Shown: in pieces, positions 17,260-25,965 of the stretch
How positions within the stretch are numbered: position 1 is the stretch's first letter
Layout of the letters: every line of letters starts with the position of its first letter
Assembly (NCBI GenBank): GCA_019120675.1
Contig: DWUQ01000001.1
Coordinates: forward strand, 1-32,625
Direction: 5' to 3'
Length of the DNA stretch: 32,625 nucleotides
Origin: Candidatus Paenalcaligenes intestinipullorum
Lineage (GTDB): Bacteria; Pseudomonadota; Gammaproteobacteria; Burkholderiales; Burkholderiaceae_B
Program-made: the position numbers and the translations under genes
The notes under the pieces: model-generated
Database searches by the model: none
Told to the model about the DNA's origin: nothing
The model's input: only the letters and a program-made list of their open reading frames with translations

Positions 17260-17985
17260 ATGATTCCAATTTTAATGTATCACCAGATTGGACTGCCCTC
17301 ACCCAAAGGCACTCCTTATCGTGGCCTTACCGTCCATCCTACTGATTTTAAAAGGCAAATGACGTGGCTGAAACGTTTAGGCTATCAAGGTTTGTCAATG
17401 AAAGACCTACTCCCGTACCTCACTGGTGAAAAACAAGGAAAGGTTGTGGGAATCACTTTTGATGATGGGTATCAAAATGTCTTGTATAACGCTGTACCTG
17501 TGCTGAATGCTTTAGGCTTTACTTCAACAAATTACATTGTTAGTAAGCACTTTTCAGGAACTAATTTTTGGGATGAAAAAAAAGGGGTGCCTACGTCGCA
17601 GCTGATGTCCAAATTAGAGCTTTTACAGTATTTAAGTCACGGGCACGAAATTGGCTCACATACACAGGATCATGTACATTTACCAGAGCTCACCCTCGCT
17701 GATGCAAAAGAACAAATTTTAAAATCAAAATATGAGCTGGAGTCCGAGCTGCAAACCCAAGTTGATGCGTTTTGCTATCCATATGGGCATAAATCTGATG
17801 AGGTGGTACAGCTAGTACGTGATTGTGGTTACAGCAACGCCACTACAACTGAACGAGGCTTGGCCTTAGCAGAGGATGACTTGCTACTTTTACCGCGTAT
17901 TACGGTGTCTAGGTCAACAAACATTGTGCGTTTTTTACAAAAGTGCTTGACCCAACTTGAACATAAGAAACGCATGAGACTATGA
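17260..17985 (+). CDS. NodB-type polysaccharide deacetylase
   Basis: A 241-residue carbohydrate esterase of family 4 type. The motifs are ITFDDGYQN (D68, D69: catalytic base and metal), SHTQDHVHL (H134 and H138: metal) and CYPYG (172-176). No signal peptide or membrane segment is visible, so it probably acts in the cytoplasm on a lipid-linked or core oligosaccharide. It overlaps the following glycosyltransferase by four bases (ATGA), so the two are translationally coupled and likely act on the same glycan. Deacetylase-glycosyltransferase pairs occur in LPS core loci of related bacteria. The ATG at 17260 is preferred to a TTG at 17239. The gene is clearly AT-richer than its neighbours. Confidence 0.87.
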   Translation: MIPILMYHQIGLPSPKGTPYRGLTVHPTDFKRQMTWLKRLGYQGLSMKDLLPYLTGEKQGKVVGITFDDGYQNVLYNAVPVLNALGFTSTNYIVSKHFSGTNFWDEKKGVPTSQLMSKLELLQYLSHGHEIGSHTQDHVHLPELTLADAKEQILKSKYELESELQTQVDAFCYPYGHKSDEVVQLVRDCGYSNATTTERGLALAEDDLLLLPRITVSRSTNIVRFLQKCLTQLEHKKRMRL

Positions 17986-19130
17986 CTACAAAAAGACTAT
18001 CAATCGCTTTTGTCACCTATAGCTTTGGCCGTCAGTTTGGCGGTGCTGAGGCCTACGGGGTAGAAGTAATTCGTGAGCTTGCGAAAAAGCACTCTGTTGA
18101 AATTTTAACCTGTCAGACTGACACCGAGTTAGAAAAAAAATTTATTATACGGCCTATACAGGTGTCTAAAAAATGGCCTGGGTGGATTCGCGCCTATCTA
18201 TTTGCTAAAAAAGCGGCTGCGCTCACTAAATCCAACTCATACGATATCGTCTACTCTCATATGAACGGCTGGAATGGTGATGTGGATGTTTTGCATGTAC
18301 GCTCTGTTCGCTATCACCATCTCTATACGGTTAAATCTAATTTAAAAAAGTCTTTAAAATTATGTAGCCCAAGACTTTTGATGTATCTGTGGCTAGAGAA
18401 ACAGCGCGTACATTTAAACAATAATAGAAAAACGATTGTTGTTTCCGAGCTACTAAAATCACAACTTCAACAAGCTTATTCTACTGATTATGACTTTGAA
18501 GTTATAACGCCTGGAGTACACCTACCCGCTAAGCTCACTCAAGTAGAAAGGTTGGGGCTTAGAGAAAAAAACGGCTATAAACCGACAGATAAAGTATGTA
18601 TTCAAGTAGCTTTAAACCCTTTATCGAAAGGTTTAGACGTAATTTTAGAGGCACTAGCTTTACTACCAGAATCGATAAAATTGCTAGTAGTGGGTGCACC
18701 ACCAGATTTAAGTGAACAGCTACTCCCAAAGCTTAAAGACTTACGCTTAGAAGCTAGGGTCAAACTCATACCAAAAACCGAAGACATTACACAGTACTAT
18801 CAAATTTCTGATCTTTGCTTACATCCTACACTTAGCGATAGCTTTGGTATGGCCCCTTTAGAAGCCATGAGTTATGGCCTGCCTGTAATTATGAGCAATG
18901 CACAATACTGCGGTTTTGCATACTACGCTCAGCATCTAAAAAACGCCTACCTATTAGATAACCCAAAGGATATCCACCAACTTAAATCAGCTGTTATAGC
19001 CTTAACTACTGATCAAGATAGCTCAGAAAATATAGCACGAGCTGGCTTAGAATTATCCAAATGCTTCAGCTGGCAAGAAATCGCCACACGTTATGAAAAA
19101 ATATTTCTTGAGCTATTTAAATACAAATAA
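17982..19130 (+). CDS. Family-4 glycosyltransferase
   Basis: A 382-residue GT-B fold enzyme. The N-terminal half has FGGAEAYGVEVIREL (acceptor-side glycine loop, 19-33). The C-terminal half has VALNPLSKGLDVILEAL (K216), LLVVGAPPD and the nucleotide-sugar region HPTLSDSFGMAPLEAMSYGLPVIMS, in which the usual E-x7-E reads D286-x7-E294. The last residues are basic and aromatic with no membrane anchor. It presumably extends a surface polysaccharide or LPS core with the upstream deacetylase. Codons are AT-rich (many AAA, TTA, ATA) compared with the flanking cytochrome and housekeeping genes, which suggests acquisition. The donor and acceptor sugars cannot be read. Confidence 0.88.
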   Translation: MTTKRLSIAFVTYSFGRQFGGAEAYGVEVIRELAKKHSVEILTCQTDTELEKKFIIRPIQVSKKWPGWIRAYLFAKKAAALTKSNSYDIVYSHMNGWNGDVDVLHVRSVRYHHLYTVKSNLKKSLKLCSPRLLMYLWLEKQRVHLNNNRKTIVVSELLKSQLQQAYSTDYDFEVITPGVHLPAKLTQVERLGLREKNGYKPTDKVCIQVALNPLSKGLDVILEALALLPESIKLLVVGAPPDLSEQLLPKLKDLRLEARVKLIPKTEDITQYYQISDLCLHPTLSDSFGMAPLEAMSYGLPVIMSNAQYCGFAYYAQHLKNAYLLDNPKDIHQLKSAVIALTTDQDSSENIARAGLELSKCFSWQEIATRYEKIFLELFKYK

Positions 19131-19141
19131 ATTTAAAAAAC

Positions 19142-19213
19142 ACAATTATTTTTGAATTTACAAAATAATTGTCACTCACAAACCTAGGAATAAGTGAATT
19201 TACTCCTAGGTTT
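19142..19213. terminator. Double hairpin between convergent genes
   Basis: Two inverted repeats follow each other: 19142-19152 with 19162-19172 (11 bp, perfect, AT-rich) and 19180-19189 with 19204-19213 (AAACCTAGGA, 10 bp, perfect). They separate the glycosyltransferase from the convergent cytochrome gene and probably terminate both. Neither has an ideal U-run. Confidence 0.6.
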
Positions 19214-19221
19214 AAATGAAA

Positions 19222-20262
19222 TTACCGACTTTCACCAAATTCAAAGGTTCGATGACGCAGCGAGCCTTCGGGTAAGGCGGGTTTTTCACCTGTACTATCG
19301 TGATCCCCTAGTAGCCTTCCTTCTACCTCCGTACCGTACTGAGTATGTTTGTGAAAAGTGTCTAAAAACTTAGCGCGGGTTTCTGTTACATCACCGGTAT
19401 AACGCGGGTCTTGAGGACGCTCTTGGCTGTCGACAAAGGCCGCAATATCCCAAGCCTCTTGGTCCGTTAACGAGTTGGGTTTACCCAAGGGCATATTTTG
19501 TTTGGTAAAAGCGGCTAAGGTAAAAACTCTAGAAATACCCGCCCCCCAGTTAAACGATAAATCGCCCCATAACGCAGGAAAAACAACTTTGCCATACTGA
19601 CTGAGACCTTGCCCCTCTTCGCCATGACAAATCGCACATTGCGCTTGATAAAGCTTAGCACCGCGTTGGGTATCGGGCGTCTGCTCGGGGTCAGGCAAGC
19701 GCGCATAACCGCGGCCATACATACTTTTACCGGGCTGATACAGGGGCACTCCGGTTGCTAACCACTGGTGATACGCCGATAAAGCAAGCATCTCATCGCT
19801 GCCATACGCTGGAGGGATACCATTCATCGAATACATAAAGCAGCCAGCAATTCGCTCTTCTAAGCTGTTTACATGATCATTTTTAGGTCGATAATCCGGC
19901 AAAGTGACGGCCGCTGGCCAAATGGGACCGGCATTCGGTAAGCGTCCTTCTCCCATATGACAGCTGCTACAGTTCATCGAATTAAAGACATTCACACCGC
20001 GCAATTGCTGCGTATTGACAAATAAATCATGCCCTTTACGAATAACTTTTTTCAGTTCTGGGTGTAAATCTGCCTCGTCCAGATCCGCCATCGTAGGTGG
20101 CACATGCACAAACTCATTATCCTTAGGAGCACGAAAGCCTGGTGCTAAGTGTTGTGCCACCTGTGCTTGAGAGGCTTTACTCACATCGGTGTCTGCTTGA
20201 ACGGCAACACTCATACTTAACGCAGCAGGTAAAACCATGACTGTCCACATAATTTTTTTCAT
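19222..20262 (-). CDS. tsdA: Diheme cytochrome c, TsdA-like thiosulfate dehydrogenase/tetrathionate reductase
   Basis: A 346-residue periplasmic protein with a signal peptide (cleavage near VQA, residue 23) and two heme sites, C98SSCH102 and C209AICH213. Between them lies LEERIAGCFMYSMNG. A cysteine at this place (C141) is the axial heme ligand that marks TsdA enzymes, which interconvert thiosulfate and tetrathionate. Met257 in KQNMPLG is a plausible ligand to the second heme, with Lys254 nearby. The surrounding GPIWPAAVTLPDYRPKNDHV also fits the family. It lies three bases after a second diheme cytochrome, with GGAG before its ATG, forming a tsdBA-like operon. Direction of catalysis in vivo cannot be told. 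Confidence 0.82.
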   Translation of the reverse strand: MKKIMWTVMVLPAALSMSVAVQADTDVSKASQAQVAQHLAPGFRAPKDNEFVHVPPTMADLDEADLHPELKKVIRKGHDLFVNTQQLRGVNVFNSMNCSSCHMGEGRLPNAGPIWPAAVTLPDYRPKNDHVNSLEERIAGCFMYSMNGIPPAYGSDEMLALSAYHQWLATGVPLYQPGKSMYGRGYARLPDPEQTPDTQRGAKLYQAQCAICHGEEGQGLSQYGKVVFPALWGDLSFNWGAGISRVFTLAAFTKQNMPLGKPNSLTDQEAWDIAAFVDSQERPQDPRYTGDVTETRAKFLDTFHKHTQYGTEVEGRLLGDHDSTGEKPALPEGSLRHRTFEFGESR

Positions 20263-20265
20263 GAC

Positions 20266-20961
20266 TTACTCCTTTGCCGTATAGGTAGCGGGTTGCGTTG
20301 CCAACCAGGCCGATACCGCTTCAATGTCTTCATCATTTAAGCGACGCGCTACACTGGCCATAAGCTCTTGTGGATCACTACTGCGCTCATTCGCTTGCCA
20401 GTGTTTGAGCTGTGCGGAAAGGTAACCGGCATGCTGCCCCGCAATACCCGGAAAATGCGCCCCTACTCCCGTATTGCCCGGGCCATGACAACTTTGACAG
20501 GACACGATATACCGATCCCAGTCACCTCGCGTGGCAAGTTTTTCCCCTAACGCCAGTACCTCCTCGCTCACCTCTGGCGCTTCACCAGCGGTAGCAGGTA
20601 AACTTTCATAATAGAGTGCTAAATCTTGGATTTGCTCATCGTTGAGCATTTGCACGAAACCATTCATCGAGGGGTTATCACGAGTGCCTTCCTTAAAAGC
20701 GTGCATTTGCGCCGCTAAATACTCATGATTTAACCCCGCTAAACGTGGCCACGATTCACCATCCGTTACGTGCTTACCACTGCCATCCGCTTGATGACAG
20801 ACCATGCAAAGCGCGGAAGCTGCCTTGCCACGCTCAATGGCTGCTTGTTGCTCGTCAGCCAATGCCGTTTGGCTTAATGTAGCGGTAGTCATCAACACAG
20901 CGAATGCCGTTGTGAACTTTAAGCCCCCTTTGGTGGGGACTTTTCTTGTGTTTTTAGTCAT
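20266..20961 (-). CDS. tsdB: Diheme cytochrome c, TsdB-like electron-transfer partner
   Basis: A 231-residue secreted protein with a signal peptide (cleavage after ALA, residue 35) and two class I cytochrome domains, with heme sites C52MVCH56 and C155QSCH159. Each domain shows a Met region (NPSMNGFVQMLNDEQIQDLALYY; PQELMASVARRLNDEDIEAVSAWL) typical of c4/c553-like folds. It stands immediately upstream of the TsdA-like gene in one transcription unit, the position of TsdB, which shuttles electrons to or from TsdA. Other diheme c4-type carriers look similar, so the name rests on context. The AGGAGG Shine-Dalgarno four bases from the ATG is strong. Confidence 0.78.
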   Translation of the reverse strand: MTKNTRKVPTKGGLKFTTAFAVLMTTATLSQTALADEQQAAIERGKAASALCMVCHQADGSGKHVTDGESWPRLAGLNHEYLAAQMHAFKEGTRDNPSMNGFVQMLNDEQIQDLALYYESLPATAGEAPEVSEEVLALGEKLATRGDWDRYIVSCQSCHGPGNTGVGAHFPGIAGQHAGYLSAQLKHWQANERSSDPQELMASVARRLNDEDIEAVSAWLATQPATYTAKE

Positions 20962-21068
20962 AACACCTCCTAAAATCAGTAGTACATTTTTATTGTGCTT
21001 GTAGCGGTGCTTTTGCTTACTCTATATTACCCACAGGAATAAACATTTTACTTTTTAAGTGGTTTGTT

Positions 21069-21082
21069 TTGATTTATCTCAA
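21069..21082. promoter_or_regulatory. Candidate FNR/Anr-type site upstream of the cytochrome operon
   Basis: TTGAT-TTAT-CTCAA matches the FNR consensus TTGAT-N4-ATCAA at nine of ten positions. It lies about 108 bases upstream of the tsdB-like start and could make the cytochromes respond to low oxygen. No well-spaced -10 element places it exactly at -41.5, and a single such match can arise by chance. Confidence 0.35.
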
Positions 21083-21124
21083 AAATAGACCAAAGTTGCC
21101 TTGCCAATTGATAGGAAACTAAAA

Positions 21125-21343
21125 TTGACCCCTTTTGATTTAGAAAACCTTTTACTTATAAAAATGCCCTATGGTAAATACGCGGGCCGGACTATCGCAG
21201 AATTACCGGGTCATTATTTAGCTTGGTTTGCCCGCCAAGGTTTTCCTAAAGGAGAGCTCGGACGGTTACTCGCCTTGATGTACGAATTGGATCACAACGA
21301 TTTACGCAGCTTATTAGACCCTTTGCGGCCTGCATCTCAATAA
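21125..21343 (+). CDS. DUF3820 family protein
   Basis: A 72-residue protein (MTPFDLENLLLIKMPYGKYAGR) with the family pattern MPYGKYAGRTIAELPGHYLAWFARQGFPKGELGRLLALMYELDHNDL. Members are small cytosolic proteins sometimes labelled as putative quorum-sensing-regulated virulence factors; the biochemical role is unknown. I choose the TTG at 21125-21127 because AGGA stands eight bases upstream and the N-terminus then matches relatives; a longer frame from a TTG at 21101 is less likely. It ends nine bases before the BenE-like gene and is probably co-transcribed with it. Confidence 0.85.
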   Translation: MTPFDLENLLLIKMPYGKYAGRTIAELPGHYLAWFARQGFPKGELGRLLALMYELDHNDLRSLLDPLRPASQ

Positions 21344-21352
21344 ACTTCTAGA

Positions 21353-22537
21353 ATGAAAATGCCTCACTTACTTAAAAAATCCTTAGCACAGTTAAAGATC
21401 TCTCATATCAGCTCTGGATTCATCACTGTTTTAGTGGGCTACACCAGCTCGGTGGCAATTATTTTACAAGCGGCAGCCAGTGCGGGGGCGACGCCTAGTG
21501 AATTAAACTCTTGGATGTGGGCTTTAGGTATCGGTATGGCCATTAGCTGTATTGTGCCGTCTTGGTATTACAAAACGCCTATCCTCACAGCATGGTCTAC
21601 CCCTGGTGCCGCGCTATTGATCAGCAGTTTGCAAGGCTTAAGCATGGCCGAAGCCGTGGGCGCTTTTTTGTTTGCGTCCGGATTGATGACACTGATTGGT
21701 CTAACAGGGTGGTTTGAAAGAATCATGAGTTGGGTACCACGAAGCCTAGCCGCCTCAATGCTAGCAGGGATTTTATTGAACTTTGGTTTGGGCATTTTTA
21801 CAGAAATGCAGCAGGCACCTGTATTTTTATTAGGTTTGTTTGGGGTATTTTGTGTAGCGCTTTGCTTATGGCCGCGTTATGCCATCATTTTGACATTTAT
21901 CTCTGGTCTAGCTTATTTAAGTCTTTTTACTTCGTTATCGGTGGATACGTTAACTTGGCAATGGGCGTATCCAGTTTGGGTGAGTCCCCAATTCAACTGG
22001 CCGGTAATGTTGGGGGTTGGCTTGCCTTTATGCTTAGTCACTCTCACCTCACAAAACGTACCCGGTCTTGCTATTTTACGTGCGCATGGCTACACCACGC
22101 CTGCTTCGCCGTTGGTGGCGGGTACAGGATTCTTAGGGGTTCTGTTGGCGCCTTTTGGGGGCTTTGCGTTTAATTTGGCCGCGATTAGCGCGGCCTTATG
22201 CTTGGGGGAAAGCACGGACCCCGATCCATCACAGCGGTACAAAGCGGCTATTTGGGCGGGGTTTTTTTATGGCTTAACGGGTTTAGCAGGTGCCGCCATC
22301 GTCAATGTGTTCGCCATCTTGCCTGATTATTTTATTGCGGCATTAGCGGGTTTAGCTCTTTTAGGGACGCTGTCGGCCGCTTTACATACTGCTCTTGAAG
22401 AAAACACTACGCGCGATGCGGCGCTCATTACTCTGCTCGTTACCGCTTCGGGTTTAAATTTTTTTGGCTTGGGAAGTGCTTTTTGGGGGCTTGTATTCGG
22501 TTGGTTACTTTTGCAACTAAAAAGAAAGCTCGCTTAA
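21353..22537 (+). CDS. BenE-family (benzoate/H+ symporter-like) transporter
   Basis: A 394-residue membrane protein with about 11-12 hydrophobic segments. It opens with SSGFITVLVGYTSSVAIILQAA, then PILTAWSTPGAALL, LPLCLVTLTSQNVPGLAILRAHGY and LLAPFGGFAFNLAAISAALCLGESTDPDPSQRYKAA, which are BenE hallmarks. Members are annotated as proton-coupled benzoate importers, but no aromatic-degradation gene is near, so the real substrate is open. There is no clear Shine-Dalgarno before either ATG (21353 or 21359); translation may depend on the DUF3820 gene just upstream. The 3' end overlaps convergent pxpA by 21 bp. Confidence 0.88.
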   Translation: MKMPHLLKKSLAQLKISHISSGFITVLVGYTSSVAIILQAAASAGATPSELNSWMWALGIGMAISCIVPSWYYKTPILTAWSTPGAALLISSLQGLSMAEAVGAFLFASGLMTLIGLTGWFERIMSWVPRSLAASMLAGILLNFGLGIFTEMQQAPVFLLGLFGVFCVALCLWPRYAIILTFISGLAYLSLFTSLSVDTLTWQWAYPVWVSPQFNWPVMLGVGLPLCLVTLTSQNVPGLAILRAHGYTTPASPLVAGTGFLGVLLAPFGGFAFNLAAISAALCLGESTDPDPSQRYKAAIWAGFFYGLTGLAGAAIVNVFAILPDYFIAALAGLALLGTLSAALHTALEENTTRDAALITLLVTASGLNFFGLGSAFWGLVFGWLLLQLKRKLA

Positions 22538-23296
22538 GCGCGGAGCCGTAATCGACACTTGCTCAGCCTCTAACGCTTGCACGATTTGATCTGCAAACGC
22601 TACGGCGTTGGGCGTGTCGCCATGAATACATAGAGTATCCGCTTGGATGGCCACTTCGTTGCCATTGACACTACGAACGCTTTCTTGAGTGACCATACTG
22701 AGCACTTGCTTCACGGCGGACTCGACATCCGTAATGACCGCTCCGGGTTGATTACGTGGCGTGAGTTGGCCATCGTCTTGGTAACTGCGATCAGCAAACA
22801 CTTCTTCGCATACACTTAAGCCCATATGACGAGCGACCTTGACTTGATCGCTGCCCGCTAAAGCATATAAAAACAACTGCGGATTGCAGTCCAGTACTGC
22901 TTGAGCAATAGCTTGAGCGTATTCAATGTGGTAGGCAGCCATGTTATATAGAGCACCATGCGTCTTGACATGATGCAATGCCCCACCTTGTGCGTGCACA
23001 AAGGCTTGTAACGCACCGATCTGGTAGAGAACGATATCGTAGACCTGTTGGGTGCTTAGGCCCATCGTGCGTCGGCCAAAGCCGACTAAATCAGGAAAGC
23101 CAGGATGAGCACCAATGGCAAGGTTTTCTTGTAAAGCCAGATTTACCGTTTGCCGCATGATGGATGGATCGCCTGCATGGTAGCCACAGGCGATATTGAC
23201 GGAACTCACGTGCTTCATGAGCAACGCGTCATCGCCCAGTGTCCAGCGACCAAAGGCTTCGCCGACATCACAGTTTAAATCCAGTTTAATGCGCAT
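22517..23296 (-). CDS. pxpA: 5-oxoprolinase subunit A (LamB/YcsF family)
   Basis: A 259-residue protein with the family blocks LDLNCDVGEAFGRW, NIACGYHAGDPSIM, IGAHPGFPDLVGFGRR and HHVKTHGALYNMA; the conserved Asp and His residues are intact. PxpA with PxpB and PxpC hydrolyses 5-oxoproline (pyroglutamate) using ATP. The pxpB and pxpC genes, usually adjacent, are not in the window. The AAGGTG Shine-Dalgarno lies seven bases from the ATG. The last codons overlap the end of the convergent BenE-like gene. Confidence 0.93.
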   Translation of the reverse strand: MRIKLDLNCDVGEAFGRWTLGDDALLMKHVSSVNIACGYHAGDPSIMRQTVNLALQENLAIGAHPGFPDLVGFGRRTMGLSTQQVYDIVLYQIGALQAFVHAQGGALHHVKTHGALYNMAAYHIEYAQAIAQAVLDCNPQLFLYALAGSDQVKVARHMGLSVCEEVFADRSYQDDGQLTPRNQPGAVITDVESAVKQVLSMVTQESVRSVNGNEVAIQADTLCIHGDTPNAVAFADQIVQALEAEQVSITAPRLSELSF

Positions 23297-23377
23297 TTGT
23301 TTTCACCTTGCTTAGACCCATACGATTAAGCTCGTACCCCTATTCTAAAGAGTAGAATACTCGAAATGCTCCAGATA

Positions 23378-23426
23378 CAAAAAGAGCAGGTCGAGTTAGG
23401 ACGATTGCCTTAACTCTACCTGCTCT
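23378..23426 (-). terminator. Terminator of the rpsU-dnaG-rpoD operon
   Basis: AGAGCAGGT (23383-23391) pairs perfectly with ACCTGCTCT (23418-23426). After one mismatch, GAGTTA pairs with TAACTC, then GG with CC. On the minus strand the helix is followed by five U residues. It lies 38 bases beyond the rpoD stop codon. Confidence 0.93.
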
Positions 23427-23463
23427 ACATCAGCCTTAGCAAATTACTTGCTAAATGACTGGC

Positions 23464-25737
23464 TTACTGCCCTTCGAGGAAAGATTTGAGCTTGTCGGCT
23501 CGGCTAGGATGGCGTAGCTTACGCAACGCTTTGGCTTCGATTTGACGGATGCGCTCACGCGTCACATCAAACTGTTTACCCACTTCCTCAAGGGTTTGAT
23601 CGGTGCTCATTTCGATACCAAAACGCATACGTAACACCTTAGCTTCGCGAGGCGTTAGGGAGTCTAAGACATCCTTAACGATATCGCGCATGGAGCCATG
23701 TAAGGCAGAATCCGAAGGCGATACGGTATTGTTGTCTTCGATAAAATCGCCCAAATGGGAGTCGTCATCGTCACCGATTGGTGTTTCCATTGAGATGGGC
23801 TCTTTGGCGATTTTGAGGATCTTGCGTACGCGGTCCTCAGGTAAATCCATTTTTTGTGCCAAGGTTGCTGGATCGGGCTCGACACCTGTTTCTTGGAGGA
23901 TCTGGCGGTTGATGCGATTCATCTTGTTGATGGTTTCGATCATGTGCACAGGGATACGAATCGTGCGCGCTTGGTCTGCAATGGAGCGCGTAATCGCCTG
24001 ACGAATCCACCATGTCGCATAGGTAGAGAACTTATAACCACGACGGTATTCGAACTTGTCGACCGCCTTCATAAGGCCAATATTACCTTCTTGAATGAGA
24101 TCCAAGAACTGTAATCCCCGATTGGTGTATTTCTTGGCAATGGAAATCACCAAACGTAAGTTGGCTTCGGTCATGTCACGCTTCGCTTTACGAGCTTTGG
24201 ATTCCCCATTAAGCATGCGTTTATTGACCTCTTTGAGGTCTTTAAGTGGCAACACCACGCTTTGCTGCAAATCGATAAACTTTTGCTGCACCTCTTGGAT
24301 TGCTGGCACATAGCGTTCGAGCGTTTCGGCGTAGCTCGGTGCAGCAGCAATTTCCTCGTGAACCCAGTCGAGATTGATTTCATTGCCTGGGAAGCTCTTG
24401 ATGAAATGCGAACGCGGCATTTCGGCGCGTGCTACGCAAATCTGCATCATTTCCCGCTCAAGCGCACGCACTTGGGCGACTTGCTCACGCATGGTATCGG
24501 CCAGCTTTTCAACCATTTTGGCGGTAAAGCGTACGCCCATGAACTCTTCGAGTATGGCTTCTTTGGCTTGAATATAACCCGGGCTTTTGTAGCCCTCGCT
24601 TTCAAAAGCGCTACGCATCTTTTGGAACCAATCGTTAATCACATCGAATTTTTTGAGTGATTTGGTACGCAAATGGTCCAATTGCTGACTGCTCATACCA
24701 CCAGCGGGGCCTTCTTCGTCCTCGTCACGAGTCACCCCGGAGCCAGCGTACTCTTCGCCGTCGTCATCGATGAGACCATCAACCACATCATCAATTTCCA
24801 TGGCGCCTTCGCGCACTTGATTGATGTAAGCCAGAACTTCGTTGACGGTAGTCGGGCACGCAGCGATGGCCATCACCATATGTTTGAGGCCATCCTCGAT
24901 GCGTTTGGCAATTTCGATCTCGCCTTCGCGGGTGAGCAGCTCGACTGAGCCCATTTCGCGCATATACATACGCACAGGATCCGTGGTACGGCCAAAATCA
25001 GAATCTACCGTCGTGAGCGCAGCCTCGGCTTCGTCCTCGACATCGTCATCACTGGCTGCATTGGGAACATTGTCGCTCATGAGCAGCGTATCGGCATCAG
25101 GAGCTTGGTCGTAGACCGAAATTCCCATATCGCCAAAGGTACCAATAATACCTTCGATGGCTTCGGCATCCACTAAGTCATCGGGCAAGTGGTCATTAAT
25201 TTCACCATAGGTAAGATAACCACGCTCTTTACCAAGCTTAATTAATGCTTTTAGGCGATTGCGACGCGCCTCTTGTTCTTCGGGCGTGAGTTGGCCACGA
25301 CCGCCAAATACATCACGCTCACCACGGACTCGCTTTGCGCCTTTTTTAGCGACTGGCTTAATTTCGGGGATAACCTCTTCGTTATCGTCGAACTCATCGT
25401 CTTCATCATATGTGCTGGTTTGCGAGGCTGGGCGACCACGACGACCTGCAGCGGCCGACTCAGAAGCTTCGGGTGCAGCCGCTTTTTTAGCTGCTTTTTT
25501 AGCGACTTTCTTTGTGGCTTTTGCAGCAGTGGTTTTTTTGGCCGCTTTTTTGGCGACGGTTTTTTTGGCCGCTTTTTTGGCGACTTTCTTGACCGCTTTT
25601 TTGGCTGGCTTAGCCTCGTCCGTGGCAGGATTTTCGACCTCTACAGACGTCGTAGAGGAATCAGCTGCCGCGGCCATTACCTTGGCCTCTTTGGCTTCGT
25701 TAGAGAGGACAGAATGTTTATCAGTCGTTTGTGTCAT
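23464..25737 (-). CDS. rpoD: RNA polymerase housekeeping sigma factor (sigma-70)
   Basis: Primary sigma factor of 757 residues. After a Lys/Ala-rich N-terminal tail (about 42-89, repeats of the AKKAxKK kind) come region 1.1 ([29 protein letters not shown]), the non-conserved region with acidic stretches, and region 2 ([55 protein letters not shown]). Region 3 and the region 4 helix-turn-helix ([20 protein letters not shown]) follow. The start is the ATG at 25735-25737 ([10 protein letters not shown]), with GGAA about seven bases upstream; 29 further open codons upstream are not family-like. It is the last gene of the macromolecular synthesis operon, 228 bp after dnaG, a gap that may hold an extra promoter. 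Confidence 0.97.
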   Translation of the reverse strand: MTQTTDKHSVLSNEAKEAKVMAAAADSSTTSVEVENPATDEAKPAKKAVKKVAKKAAKKTVAKKAAKKTTAAKATKKVAKKAAKKAAAPEASESAAAGRRGRPASQTSTYDEDDEFDDNEEVIPEIKPVAKKGAKRVRGERDVFGGRGQLTPEEQEARRNRLKALIKLGKERGYLTYGEINDHLPDDLVDAEAIEGIIGTFGDMGISVYDQAPDADTLLMSDNVPNAASDDDVEDEAEAALTTVDSDFGRTTDPVRMYMREMGSVELLTREGEIEIAKRIEDGLKHMVMAIAACPTTVNEVLAYINQVREGAMEIDDVVDGLIDDDGEEYAGSGVTRDEDEEGPAGGMSSQQLDHLRTKSLKKFDVINDWFQKMRSAFESEGYKSPGYIQAKEAILEEFMGVRFTAKMVEKLADTMREQVAQVRALEREMMQICVARAEMPRSHFIKSFPGNEINLDWVHEEIAAAPSYAETLERYVPAIQEVQQKFIDLQQSVVLPLKDLKEVNKRMLNGESKARKAKRDMTEANLRLVISIAKKYTNRGLQFLDLIQEGNIGLMKAVDKFEYRRGYKFSTYATWWIRQAITRSIADQARTIRIPVHMIETINKMNRINRQILQETGVEPDPATLAQKMDLPEDRVRKILKIAKEPISMETPIGDDDDSHLGDFIEDNNTVSPSDSALHGSMRDIVKDVLDSLTPREAKVLRMRFGIEMSTDQTLEEVGKQFDVTRERIRQIEAKALRKLRHPSRADKLKSFLEGQ

Positions 25738-25965
25738 AATGGCTTCCATGGACGCAGCAAGCATTAACACAATGCTATGCAGGACAAAACGTAATCGTAC
25801 AACCCTAGTGTGTACTGCTTCCACACGTAGTATTCCAGCTTGATAATTTTCCCTGCGTAGGCTTAGGGCGGACTGAGTGCTGGCTATTTACACGTTGTAG
25901 ACACTCTTGCATCCACAAGAGCGGCGTTTACTTACTTTGGTTGCAAACTTTTAATCTTACTTCAG

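Noticed and set aside
25259-25843. Plus-strand frames of 194 and 164 codons rich in Phe, Ala and Leu
   Set aside because: They are the complement of the Lys/Ala repeat of rpoD and its leader; the apparent membrane character is an artefact.
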